Assembly: GCA_022820835.1 (NCBI GenBank) | Contig: JAJEET010000092.1 | Span: 62,001-126,000, forward strand | Source of the DNA: Candidatus Poribacteria bacterium | GTDB lineage: Bacteria; Poribacteria; WGA-4E; WGA-3G | DNA: 64,000 bases | Reading direction: 5' to 3' | Shown: positions 17,160 through 25,674 of the stretch, one piece after another | Layout of the letters: the number at the start of each line of letters is the position of its first letter | How positions within the stretch are numbered: the stretch's first letter is position 1 | Notes under the pieces: model-generated | What the model saw: only the letters and a program-made list of their open reading frames with translations | What the model was told of the DNA's origin: nothing | The model's database searches: none | Position numbers and translations under genes: made by a program

Positions 17160-18794
17160 ATGAAAGTTGTTGATGCAGTAGCAAAAGTCCTTAAAGCAGA
17201 AGGTGTAGAATACCTGTTTGCCTATCCCGTCAACCCGATAATTGAGGCGGCGGCGAAATTAGACATCCGGCCGATTATCGTCAGGCAGGAACGGATCGGA
17301 CTCCACATGGCGGATGCGATGAGCCGGATGACCTCTGGCGAGAAGATCGGTGTGTTCTGTATGCAGAGTGGTCCGGGTTCCGAGAACGCGTTTGGCGGTG
17401 TCGCACAAGCGTACGGCGATTCCGCTCCAATCGTTGTTTTACCGATGGGATACGCGCGAACATTGACGCAGATTCAACCGAATTTCAACTCCGCCTTGAA
17501 CTACCGCCACGTCACGAAATCGTGCGAACAAGTTACGCTGCCGGGTGCTGTGCCAGAAGCACTGCGGCGCGCATTTACACAGGCACGCAACGGTAGACCG
17601 CGTCCCGCACTCGTCGAGTTCCCCTCGGACCTATTTGGTGAAGAAATTCCCGAACCTTTTGAACCTACACCTGTTCCAATAGTACGTTATGGACCTGACA
17701 CGGCATCAATTGATGCCGCCGCAGAGGCACTACTTGCCGCAGACTGCCCGGTCATCTACGCCGGACAAGGTGTCCATTATGCAAAAGCGTGGGACTCTTT
17801 GAAAGAATTGGCGGAACTCCTCGGTGCCCCCGTAACAACGAGTTTAGGTGGCAAAAGTGCTTTCCCAGAAAATCATCCACTGTCACTCGGTTCCGGAGGT
17901 CGTTCAATTCCGAAAACGGTTCATCATTTCCTCCAAAAAACGGATCTCCTGTTCGGTATCGGGTGCAGTTTCACCCGAACGCATTTCGGTGTTAAAATCC
18001 CAGAAGGGACACGTGTCTTGCACGCCACTTTGGACCCCGCAGATATTAACAAAGATGTTCCGGTTGAAATTGCACTTGTCGGTGATGCCGGTTTGATCTT
18101 GGACGGTTTAGTAGAAGCCGTTCGTGAACGTTCAGGAGGTGCGTCCGAAGAACGCACCGCTGCTATTACAGAAGAAATTCGTGCCATTAAAGCAGAGTGG
18201 CTTGAACAGTGGATGCCGAAACTCACGTCCGATGCTGTACCAATGACACCGTATCGCGTCATCTGGGACCTGTTGCATACTGTCGATGTCAAAAACACAA
18301 TTATCACACACGATGCGGGAAGTCCACGCGACCAAATGTCGCCTTTCTGGCAGTCCACTGCACCGCTGACCTACATCGGTTGGGGGAAGACGACGCAACT
18401 CGGCTACGGTCTCGGACTTGCCATGGGTGCGAAACTCGCCAGACCAGACGCACTCTGTGTCAATGTCTGGGGAGATGCAGCGATCGGTTTCACCGGTATG
18501 GATTTTGAGACAGCGGTGCGTGAACGGATACCGATCCTCTCTGTCCTTTTCAACAACTTTTCTATGGCGATTGAGATTCCGATTATGCCTGTGTCTACCG
18601 AAAAATTCAGGTCTACAGACATCTCTGGCAACTACGCAGATATGGCGAAGGCGTTCGGGGGTTACGGCGAGCGCGTCGAAACGCCCGACCAAATTATTCC
18701 GGCTATCCAGCGCGGTATCCAAAAAACACAAGAAGGCGTGCCTGCCCTGCTTGAGTTTATCACCGCAAAGGAAATTCAAATTTCCAGTTTCTAA
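17160..18794 (+). CDS. Thiamine-diphosphate-dependent enzyme (acetolactate synthase-like)
   Basis: 544 residues with the three-domain ThDP layout. The PYR domain has the activating Glu (E44 in VRQERIGLHMADA), the central domain has ADCPVIYAGQGVHY, and the PP domain has the metal-binding GDAAIGF...NN (D439, N465/466). It resembles IlvB-type carboligases or decarboxylases, but FAD-site residues cannot be judged. No small regulatory subunit lies nearby, so a catabolic role such as a 2-ketoacid decarboxylase/lyase is more likely than branched-chain synthesis. GGAAAG precedes ATG 17160. Confidence 0.87.
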   Translation: MKVVDAVAKVLKAEGVEYLFAYPVNPIIEAAAKLDIRPIIVRQERIGLHMADAMSRMTSGEKIGVFCMQSGPGSENAFGGVAQAYGDSAPIVVLPMGYARTLTQIQPNFNSALNYRHVTKSCEQVTLPGAVPEALRRAFTQARNGRPRPALVEFPSDLFGEEIPEPFEPTPVPIVRYGPDTASIDAAAEALLAADCPVIYAGQGVHYAKAWDSLKELAELLGAPVTTSLGGKSAFPENHPLSLGSGGRSIPKTVHHFLQKTDLLFGIGCSFTRTHFGVKIPEGTRVLHATLDPADINKDVPVEIALVGDAGLILDGLVEAVRERSGGASEERTAAITEEIRAIKAEWLEQWMPKLTSDAVPMTPYRVIWDLLHTVDVKNTIITHDAGSPRDQMSPFWQSTAPLTYIGWGKTTQLGYGLGLAMGAKLARPDALCVNVWGDAAIGFTGMDFETAVRERIPILSVLFNNFSMAIEIPIMPVSTEKFRSTDISGNYADMAKAFGGYGERVETPDQIIPAIQRGIQKTQEGVPALLEFITAKEIQISSF

Positions 18795-18827
18795 TTGGCT
18801 GACAGCTAAAAAAAGGAGTCCAACGTT

Positions 18828-19601
18828 ATGAAACCGATTATGATAGTCTTGCTCGTCATCGCGCTGAGTTTCAGTGTCAGTGCATGGGCAATAAACGACG
18901 ACGACGCGCTCATGTTGTACTTCACCTTCGATAAAGATGAGGGTGACAAAGTTACGGATGTGAGCGGAAATAACCTTGAAGGGGTTTTTGAAGGGGCAGT
19001 CTGGTCAAAGGATGGCAAATTCGGTGGTGCTGTCCATCTTGAAGACAGTGAAAAGTTTGTAGAGGTCGACGCGGTCCCTGAACTTGACATCACCGATGAA
19101 CTCACGATTCAATGTTGGTTTTTTCCTGAAGAATCCCAAGGCGACTCTAACCTGATGGGACGCAGGAGTGCAGGGAATGTCGGTGGCTATTGCTTGCAAT
19201 GGAGTGCACAGTTCACCGGTGCCCCACAAATTGAGACGTGGATTAACATCGGGGGCTGGCAAGGCTCTCGAAACAAACAGACCATTAAACCGGCGTTGGA
19301 GGAGTGGCACCATGTCTCCACTACCTACGATGGCGACACGATTCGTCAATACATTGATGGCGAGTTAGATGTCGAATTCGGTCCGGCGGGTAAGATTAAC
19401 AGCATTGAAGTCGTCTTCCGTATCGGCAAGGCGCAAACCGGATTGGCAGGGATGGTCGGTTTGGTTGATGAGGTAGCGATCTACAATCGTGCCCTTACCG
19501 TTGACGAAATCAAGCAAGATATGGAAAACGGTGTCTTCTTTGCTGTGTCTCCAAAGGGCAAACTTGCCACAACATGGGGTCAGTTGAAGTCGAAAATGTA
19601 A
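18828..19601 (+). CDS. Secreted LamG/concanavalin-like lectin domain protein
   Basis: 257 residues. The signal peptide (about 1-21, MKPIMIVLLVIALSFSVSAWA) is followed by one LamG/pentraxin-like sandwich: LYFTFDKDEGDKVTDVSG, LTIQCWFFPEES, WHHVSTTYDGDTIRQYIDG and VDEVAIYNRALTVDEI. The extreme C-terminus, GKLATTWGQLKSKM, closely matches that of the next gene. The family binds glycans; no catalytic residues are seen. AAAGGAG precedes the start. Confidence 0.88.
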   Translation: MKPIMIVLLVIALSFSVSAWAINDDDALMLYFTFDKDEGDKVTDVSGNNLEGVFEGAVWSKDGKFGGAVHLEDSEKFVEVDAVPELDITDELTIQCWFFPEESQGDSNLMGRRSAGNVGGYCLQWSAQFTGAPQIETWINIGGWQGSRNKQTIKPALEEWHHVSTTYDGDTIRQYIDGELDVEFGPAGKINSIEVVFRIGKAQTGLAGMVGLVDEVAIYNRALTVDEIKQDMENGVFFAVSPKGKLATTWGQLKSKM

Positions 19602-19660
19602 AACAGATAAATATTGTTATCCCGGCAGTGCCGCAATGCCTGCCTGTTCCAGTTCTACCG

Positions 19661-19688
19661 GAAGGGCGGGTTCCTACATCCGCCCTTC
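19661..19688 (+). terminator. Hairpin between the two LamG genes
   Basis: A perfect 9-bp stem, GAAGGGCGG with CCGCCCTTC, and a 10-base loop, but no T-tract. It may stabilise the transcript or attenuate rather than terminate; it resembles the hairpins at 6635 and 41607. Confidence 0.45.
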
Positions 19689-19715
19689 TATGCATTCTAC
19701 GAGGAGGAATCACTG

Positions 19716-20504
19716 ATGAGGACCCAAGTTCTTACGATACTATGCGTTTTTCTAAGTGTATCCCTCTGCTTCGCGGTTTACGCTGCGGGTGGGAAAGGGA
19801 ATGTAAAACAACTCGGTAAGCAGCTATATGTCTGGCATTTCGATGAAGGTAAAGGAAACCAGACCGAGGAGGCGACCGCCGGCTTGGTCGGCGAATTCAA
19901 CGGGAATGTGAAATGGGTTGAGGGTATCCTCGGTAAAGCCGTTGAGATGGCAGGTTCGGTCGGCAAAGCTGATTTCATAGAGGTCGCACATTCAGACGAA
20001 GTTGATATGGATGAAGCGATTACAATGATGGCATGGGTTTACCCTAACGAGCTGCCAGCAGGAGGTCAGGAGAACAAGTTTACCATCTTCTTCAAGAACA
20101 CCTATTATTTACAGATTGAACCCGGCGAAGGGAAACTCGCTTATTACTTTTATGACACCAGTGCCCCTGGCTACCACATCTCTAATGGGAAGATAAAAGC
20201 GAAAGAGTGGAGTCATGTTGCCCTTATTTGGGATGGGAGCGAAGCCAGTTTCTATATTAACGGTGAATCCGATGGCACGGCTATAGCGCAAAAGGGACCT
20301 GGACGGAGCACGCCGGGTAAGGCATTGCGATTCGGTGGTGAGAATAATGCGTGTTGCCCGCGTTTCTTTCAAGGACGGATGGATGAGTTGATGTTAGCCA
20401 ACTATGCGCTGACTGAAGCCGAACTCCAGAAGATTATCAAGGATACGCTGGATGTTTCTGTTCGTGGTAAACTGACGACAACGTGGGGCAATTTGAAGAA
20501 GTAG
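19716..20504 (+). CDS. Secreted LamG-domain protein, paralogue of 18828
   Basis: 262 residues from ATG 19716 with GAGGAGG upstream. The signal peptide is residues about 1-22, and the sandwich shows LYVWHFDEGKGN, ITMMAWVYPNELP, WSHVALIWDGSEASFYING, FQGRMDELMLANYALTEAEL. It ends in RGKLTTTWGNLKK, the same motif as the preceding gene. Both are probably exported surface or periplasmic glycan-binding proteins in one transcript ending at 20557. Confidence 0.88.
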   Translation: MRTQVLTILCVFLSVSLCFAVYAAGGKGNVKQLGKQLYVWHFDEGKGNQTEEATAGLVGEFNGNVKWVEGILGKAVEMAGSVGKADFIEVAHSDEVDMDEAITMMAWVYPNELPAGGQENKFTIFFKNTYYLQIEPGEGKLAYYFYDTSAPGYHISNGKIKAKEWSHVALIWDGSEASFYINGESDGTAIAQKGPGRSTPGKALRFGGENNACCPRFFQGRMDELMLANYALTEAELQKIIKDTLDVSVRGKLTTTWGNLKK

Positions 20505-20527
20505 TGCTACTGTTTATTTTAACTGAG

Positions 20528-20557
20528 ATGGGCGGGATTTGTTCTCGCCCATTTTTC
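20528..20557 (+). terminator. Rho-independent terminator after the LamG pair
   Basis: Stem ATGGGCG / CGCCCAT around an 11-base loop, followed by TTTTTC. It lies 24 bases after the stop at 20504. Confidence 0.75.
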
Positions 20558-20558
20558 G

Positions 20559-20587
20559 TTGCAAATAGGTGGGAATAGACGTATAAT
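20559..20587 (+). promoter_or_regulatory. Promoter of the AAA ATPase/partner operon
   Basis: TTGCAA (20559-20564), 17-bp spacer, perfect TATAAT (20582-20587). It starts right after the preceding terminator and lies 37 bases before ATG 20624. Confidence 0.75.
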
Positions 20588-20623
20588 TGGTTTAAAACCG
20601 TCGTCGGTAGAGGTGTGAAGATA

Positions 20624-22081
20624 ATGCAAAAAACCAAAGATAAACAGCAATCACCGAATATTCATATTGCAGTTGAGAATTTTGGACCGATAGAGAAAGC
20701 GGAAATAGATCTCCGTCCGCTAACTGTGTTCGTCGGTGAGAGTAACACCGGCAAGACATATCTTGCTGCGCTCATCTATGCCTTACACCAAACTTTTGAA
20801 GGGTTTACTCGAGTTCCATGGTTGCACTACAGTACTCTTCAATTAAACCACATTTACTATTCCCAACACCCCAAACTCTCAACTCAAACCGTGTTAGAAG
20901 AAACGCTAGAGGTCCTTAAAAAGTTAGAAACGATCGGATACTCATTTAAGTTTTCGGACTTACCTCAGTGGGTGCGTGCCCGGTTGCAATCAGACTTGGC
21001 AGATTCTGAAAGATTTGAAGATGAACTCAGACGGTGCTTTGATCTTGAGTCCGTCTCAGAACTGATAAAGTTTACCAAACGTCCGGTGGAGGCAATGAAG
21101 ATCTCGCTGGAAATTCGTGAAGAAAATCAAAACCTCTGGTCCTTTGGCATCCACGACTCTGGATCTGGCATTACCGTAAACAGATATGTCAATGAAGATA
21201 TGATTCTGGATTCCAAGGCTAAGGAGGTGTTCCAAAAGGCACTTGACGTTAAAGATCGGGAAGCGCCGATGCGCATTTTTAAATGGATATCAGCAAAATC
21301 CTATTACCTCCCTGCTCCTCGGGGCGGCATCATGGGAACCCACGGAGTAATTGCCAGTTCACTTGTGGATCGGGCTACCCGCGCAGGATTAGGGTATTTA
21401 CCAGAAAATCCTACGTTTTTGGGAATGATAGCGGACTTTTTAAAGCAAATTATAAGTTACGATGAGCGTCGCGTATCTTCAGATGAGATGAATGGCATCG
21501 CCAAAGTTTTGGAAGACGAAGTTCTACGTGGAGAAGTAGAGGTTAGGAAACCCGCAGGATATCCAGAATTCCGCTATCGTCCACAAAAGTCGGAACAGAC
21601 TCTGCGTATGAGCCAATCTTCATCAATGGTATCAGAACTTGCCCCTTTAGTTCTATTTCTACGCGGGATTATTCGGTCGGGCGATACACTTATCATTGAA
21701 GAACCCGAAGCCCACTTGCATCCAAGAGCTCAGACGAAGGTTGCTCTCATCCTTGCCCGATTAGTGCGAGTCGGTGTACGTGTGATTATCACAACACATA
21801 GCGACTGGCTCCTTGAGCAAATTGGAAACTTGGTTCGTGAAGGCGAAGTGATGAAGCTGGGGAAAAATAAGACGGAATCAACGACTTGGTTGACGAAGGA
21901 AGAGGTTGGTGCATGGTGGTTCCGTGAAGGTGAGCCGGTAAAGGAAATTGAGTTTGAGAACATCGCAGGTATAGAACCAGAGGAATATGGAGAGGTGGCT
22001 GAGAAACTTTACAATCGTTCGGTGGACCTCCGAAGCCAACTTGAGGAACCAGAGGGAGGCACTGAGATTGAACAGGAGTAA
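20624..22081 (+). CDS. AAA family (ABC/OLD-like) ATPase
   Basis: 485 residues. IHIAVENFGPIEKAEIDLRP, then Walker A FVGESNTGKTYLAAL, mark the SMC/OLD-like N-terminal half. SMVSELAPLVLFL is the signature region, LIIEEPEAHLHPRAQ the Walker B, and ITTHSDWLLEQI the switch His. There is no TOPRIM domain, so it is not a full OLD nuclease. Proteins of this type supply the ATPase in several two-gene phage-defence systems. The stop overlaps the start of the next gene by 14 bases, implying a stoichiometric partner. Confidence 0.85.
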   Translation: MQKTKDKQQSPNIHIAVENFGPIEKAEIDLRPLTVFVGESNTGKTYLAALIYALHQTFEGFTRVPWLHYSTLQLNHIYYSQHPKLSTQTVLEETLEVLKKLETIGYSFKFSDLPQWVRARLQSDLADSERFEDELRRCFDLESVSELIKFTKRPVEAMKISLEIREENQNLWSFGIHDSGSGITVNRYVNEDMILDSKAKEVFQKALDVKDREAPMRIFKWISAKSYYLPAPRGGIMGTHGVIASSLVDRATRAGLGYLPENPTFLGMIADFLKQIISYDERRVSSDEMNGIAKVLEDEVLRGEVEVRKPAGYPEFRYRPQKSEQTLRMSQSSSMVSELAPLVLFLRGIIRSGDTLIIEEPEAHLHPRAQTKVALILARLVRVGVRVIITTHSDWLLEQIGNLVREGEVMKLGKNKTESTTWLTKEEVGAWWFREGEPVKEIEFENIAGIEPEEYGEVAEKLYNRSVDLRSQLEEPEGGTEIEQE

Positions 22082-22565
22082 GATCCTTGAAGATATCCGA
22101 GGTCGGATAGGCCCAGAGAATCTTTTTGACCGGAACTCGTTTAGACGTGGTCGATGTAGTGCAGACCTAACCGGTGTCTCAGAAAATGATCGAGTTGTAG
22201 TGGATTTAGACAAGGTATTTCCAAGTGGACAACAGGGAAGAAATCAGTGTGAGTGTGTTCTTTTTTTCTTTGACGCTGTAGGAAATCTCATAGTTGTTCC
22301 AATAGAACTCAAAGGTGGCAGTAGTGTTGACGCATCGCAAGCAGCGGAGCAATTAAAAGGTGGAGCTGCTTTTGCTATTGATTACATACCGAGCGGCGTT
22401 AAAAGCATCTGCCGCCCAATTCTGTTTTGCAACGGTATGAGTAAAGCAGAATACAGACAACTCAAAAAACCCCAGTCACAAGTGCCTTTCGGTGGGAAAT
22501 CATTTGAAATTAAGACTGCGCGCTGTGGAGATAAGTTAGCGGATGTATTGCCTCAAATTCGCTAA
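22068..22565 (+). CDS. Small partner of the ATPase, PD-(D/E)XK-like
   Basis: 165 residues from TTG 22068, eight bases after GGGAGG; the start is inferred from that site. The core VLFFFDAVGNLIVVPIELKGG places D69 and E80-x-K82 in the arrangement of PD-(D/E)XK nucleases, followed by an amphipathic helix DASQAAEQLKGGAAFA. I do not recognise a named family. Together with the upstream ATPase it looks like a two-gene effector module. A nuclease role is inference from the motif only. Confidence 0.65.
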   Translation: MNRSKILEDIRGRIGPENLFDRNSFRRGRCSADLTGVSENDRVVVDLDKVFPSGQQGRNQCECVLFFFDAVGNLIVVPIELKGGSSVDASQAAEQLKGGAAFAIDYIPSGVKSICRPILFCNGMSKAEYRQLKKPQSQVPFGGKSFEIKTARCGDKLADVLPQIR

Positions 22566-22588
22566 CCTACACTGCATACGCACAGGGT

Positions 22589-23227
22589 TCATGGCAGTTC
22601 AGATACAATCCTTTTAAGGGCATCCTCCTGTTGGGCAAAAGTCTTGAGTTCGGGGTTGAGGTTTACTGCCTGTGTGAGGGAATCTACCGCTTTTTGAGAT
22701 TCACCCTCCAAAGCATAAGCACAAGCGAGGTTATAATAAAGTAAGGCGGTTTTTGGAAAAATTTCGAGGGCGCGTAAACTCGACGCTCGTGCTTCAGCGG
22801 GCAGGTTCTGCTGAAGATAGGCGGTTGTTAGATTCACATAGCCTTCAACGCTATCCGGTGCCATCTCAATCGCTTTTTTGAAATTCTCGACAGCCGGTGT
22901 ATATTCCTCGGCATAGAGATATGCCTGTCCGAGGTTGTTGTAAACAGAGGGTTCTTCCGTGAAGAAGAGCGTGCGACGCTTATTTTTAATCGCTTTCTGA
23001 TACACCTCTATCGCTTGTTTTGCGTCACCGTTACGCATCAGAAAGGTCGCCTTCCGATACTGGTCATTGAACTGGGCTTGGTGATGCCAAACCCAGATGA
23101 ACAACACCGTCACCGCAAGGCAAAATGTCATACAGACGATTCTGAAAACTTTATTGGTAGGTGTCTGTTCAGAAGCTTGTTCTTCTGTAGGAGCCTGCTC
23201 AGGAACTTGATTTTCATTAGAAGTCAT
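22589..23227 (-). CDS. Membrane-anchored TPR protein
   Basis: 212 residues: an acidic Gln/Glu-rich N-terminus, one membrane helix (about 28-47, IVCMTFCLAVTVLFIWVW), then about four tetratricopeptide repeats (NDQYRKATFLMRNGDAKQAIE; SVYNNLGQAYLYAEEYTPAV; VEGYVNLTTAYLQQNLPAEA; LLYYNLACAYALEGESQKAV). TPRs mediate protein-protein contacts, here outside the cytoplasmic membrane. It is convergent with the ATPase operon, 23 bp away. Confidence 0.85.
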   Translation of the reverse strand: MTSNENQVPEQAPTEEQASEQTPTNKVFRIVCMTFCLAVTVLFIWVWHHQAQFNDQYRKATFLMRNGDAKQAIEVYQKAIKNKRRTLFFTEEPSVYNNLGQAYLYAEEYTPAVENFKKAIEMAPDSVEGYVNLTTAYLQQNLPAEARASSLRALEIFPKTALLYYNLACAYALEGESQKAVDSLTQAVNLNPELKTFAQQEDALKRIVSELP

Positions 23228-23285
23228 AATTTTCTGTAAACTCGCTATAGTAAATATTCGCTTTTAGTAAAGGAACACGCGAAAT

Positions 23286-24335
23286 ATGAAGACTTATGGA
23301 TTTGGTATTATTGGGTGCGGAATGATTTCTGATTTCCATTCCGCCGCAATTTCTGAAATAGAAAACGGTCGGCTCGTCGCCGTCAGTTCACGCAACGCTG
23401 AGAACGCTAAACGGCTCACCGATCGTTACAATGTTGAAAGTTACACCGATTACACAGAGATGCTCAAACGTGATGACCTTGATATTGTCTGTGTCTGTAC
23501 GCCGAGCGGTGCACATTTAGAACCTGCCGTTGCTGCGGCAGAAGCCGGAAAACATGTCGTCGTTGAAAAACCGTTAGAGATTACCCTCGAACGGTGCGAT
23601 GCGATCATCGAAGCGTGCGACGCAGCCGGTGTTCGACTCTGTGCTATCTTCAACTCCCGTTTCACTGAAAGTACACGGCTCGTTAAATCTACAATTGAGA
23701 GCGGACGGTTCGGCAAACTAACCTTAGGCGATGCCTACATCAAGTGGTACCGTTCCCAAGAGTATTACGATAGCGGCGGTTGGCGCGGGACGTGGGACCT
23801 TGATGGTGGCGGCGCACTGATGAACCAATCTATCCACGCTATTGATCTGCTCCAATATTTTATGGGTCCCGTCAAAGCCGTCCAAGCGTTTACGGATACC
23901 TTAGCACATGAGCGGATAGAAGTCGAAGATGCCGCGGTTGCAGTGCTCCGTTTTGAAAACGGTGCACTCGGTGTCATCGAAGGCACAACTGCCACTTACC
24001 CAGGTATGCTCAAAAAGACCGAAATCTCTGGTACAAAAGGCACCGTCGTTTTAGCCGAAGAGGACATCGTGACGTGGGAATTCGATCCTGAACTCCCTGA
24101 AGATACCGAAATCCGAGAGAAATTCGCGCAAAAGACAGACACCGGTGGCGGCGCATCCGACCCGCGTGCGATTAACCACGCGAATCACCGACGGCAGATG
24201 GAGAACCTTATCAATGGACTTGAGAGCGATGCCTCACATCTCGTTGACGGACGCGAGGGACGCAAAGCCGTTGAGATTATCCTCGCTATCTACCAATCCA
24301 GCCGTGAAGGAAGGATCGTTGAGCTGCCGCTTTAA
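23286..24335 (+). CDS. Gfo/Idh/MocA-family oxidoreductase
   Basis: 349 residues. The NAD-binding GIIGCGMISDFHSAAI matches GxGxxxxxH; VVEKPLEITLERCDAI carries the EKP motif; and the substrate-domain signature GGGALMNQSIHAIDLLQYFMG contains the His of the catalytic site. This copy is fully canonical, unlike the one at 14179. It probably oxidises a sugar or cyclitol with NAD(P). It is divergent from the TPR gene; AAAGGAAC lies upstream. Confidence 0.92.
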   Translation: MKTYGFGIIGCGMISDFHSAAISEIENGRLVAVSSRNAENAKRLTDRYNVESYTDYTEMLKRDDLDIVCVCTPSGAHLEPAVAAAEAGKHVVVEKPLEITLERCDAIIEACDAAGVRLCAIFNSRFTESTRLVKSTIESGRFGKLTLGDAYIKWYRSQEYYDSGGWRGTWDLDGGGALMNQSIHAIDLLQYFMGPVKAVQAFTDTLAHERIEVEDAAVAVLRFENGALGVIEGTTATYPGMLKKTEISGTKGTVVLAEEDIVTWEFDPELPEDTEIREKFAQKTDTGGGASDPRAINHANHRRQMENLINGLESDASHLVDGREGRKAVEIILAIYQSSREGRIVELPL

Positions 24336-24337
24336 TA

Positions 24338-24368
24338 GTTGTCAGTTATCAGTTGTCAGTTGTCAGTT
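24338..24368. repeat. Heptamer array GTTGTCA/GTTATCA
   Basis: Four and a half 7-bp units directly after the stop of the dehydrogenase. Related arrays lie at 26701, 35391-35510 and 58499. Confidence 0.7.
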
Positions 24369-24693
24369 AAGAGGCTTTGATTATTATAAATATATCGCCC
24401 TTACAGGGCTTGGATGCTTGTTTGAAACGCTGCTATAAACATTGTGAAGAAACACCCAAGCAAATAAACCTCACAGGACTAAAGCGCGTTTCTGGGACCT
24501 GAAAGGTTTGTGCCTAAGATCTGGTTCGGTTGCCAACCGAACCTACCGGACCTGGAGCGGAGGCGATTATTTTCTTTAAAATTGACATTTATGGGGTTGG
24601 GACTTCGAGTCCGCTATGCGTGTTACTCACAAGTCGGGCGAGGAGACCTCGCCCCTACGAATACCCAACGTGAACGTCAAATCTTCAGAACTT
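24369..24693. repeat. Gene-free stretch with two palindromes
   Basis: No coding potential seen. It holds a perfect 9-bp inverted repeat GGTTCGGTT-GCC-AACCGAACC (24523-24543), a small GGACT-TCG-AGTCC hairpin near 24600, and at 24635-24660 one copy of the dispersed palindrome GGCGAGGAGACCTCGCC followed by CCTACGA. Confidence 0.65.
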
Positions 24694-25659
24694 TCATTCA
24701 TAGTCGAAGACGATCTTAATCGCCTCGTCTTTCTTGTTTAGAGCCATCTCGAAGCCGAGTTGTGCTTCTGTGAAAGGTAGATGGTGCGTTATCATCGGTG
24801 AAACATCGAAACGTCCTTGCGCAATCATATCCATCGCCAGTGGGAAATCGTTAGGGGCATCCGGGCCGACGGAGCCGATAAATCGGAGGTTTTTTCGGAA
24901 GAAATCTGCGAAATGGAAGTCGTAAATTTCGTCGTCCGGTACACCGAAAGCGAGGAGCGTTCCACCGCGTTTGAGGAGTTGAAGACACTGGTTGATCGTT
25001 TCGGTCTGGTGTCCGACGACCTCAATAACCAGATCCGCCATTCTTCCTTCGGTAATCTCCTCAACAGCGGCGACGAGGTCTTCCTTCGCTGTATTAACCG
25101 TGTGGGTCGCACGCATCTTTTTAGATACTGAGAGTCGGAAGTCAACGAGGTCTGATGTAATCACTGTTCGCGCGCCGAGGTTACTTATCATGTGCGAAAA
25201 GAGGAGTCCCATCGGTCCCTGCCCAATAATAACGGTATCAAGATTGAGTAGGTTCGGCAGCTTCCGACACGCCCAGACGACAGTGCCAAGCGGCTGCGAC
25301 ATCAGGATGCAGTCTTTCCGAGGAAAATCTGTCAACGGCACCGTGACACTCTCATCCGATAGGAAGTATTCCGAAAGTCCACCGATGTTGCGTGGCAGTG
25401 CGAGAACTTCATCACCTACCTTGAACTTGCCTGACTTACTGTCGGTGACAACGCCAATTGCCTCATGAATCGAAAGTCCTGGTCGAAGCGGATAATCGTC
25501 CGCTGGCTGTTCAAGAACAAACGATGGCATATCGCTGCCACAGATGGCACTATGGACGGTCTTTATCTTTATCGTGCCATCAGGATAGTCAGCGAGATTC
25601 GGTTGATCTACGTCAATAATTTCGATCTGTCGTGGTGCAACAATTTGCCCAGCTTTCAT
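24694..25659 (-). CDS. Zinc-type alcohol/polyol dehydrogenase (MDR superfamily)
   Basis: 321 residues. Catalytic-zinc residues lie in HSAICGSDM (Cys) and GLSIHEAIGVV (His-Glu). The coenzyme loop is VIIGQGPMGLLFSHM and the fold continues to the end. The four-Cys structural zinc lobe is not seen and the protein is shorter than the usual ~345 residues. It probably oxidises a secondary alcohol or polyol with NAD(P). It ends a minus-strand run, 15 bp from the phosphatase gene. Confidence 0.87.
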   Translation of the reverse strand: MKAGQIVAPRQIEIIDVDQPNLADYPDGTIKIKTVHSAICGSDMPSFVLEQPADDYPLRPGLSIHEAIGVVTDSKSGKFKVGDEVLALPRNIGGLSEYFLSDESVTVPLTDFPRKDCILMSQPLGTVVWACRKLPNLLNLDTVIIGQGPMGLLFSHMISNLGARTVITSDLVDFRLSVSKKMRATHTVNTAKEDLVAAVEEITEGRMADLVIEVVGHQTETINQCLQLLKRGGTLLAFGVPDDEIYDFHFADFFRKNLRFIGSVGPDAPNDFPLAMDMIAQGRFDVSPMITHHLPFTEAQLGFEMALNKKDEAIKIVFDYE

Positions 25660-25674
25660 ATTTTCTTTTACTCC

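Noticed and set aside
24338-24368. Possible CRISPR-like tandem repeat
   Set aside because: Units are 7 bp without spacers; it is a simple heptamer array.
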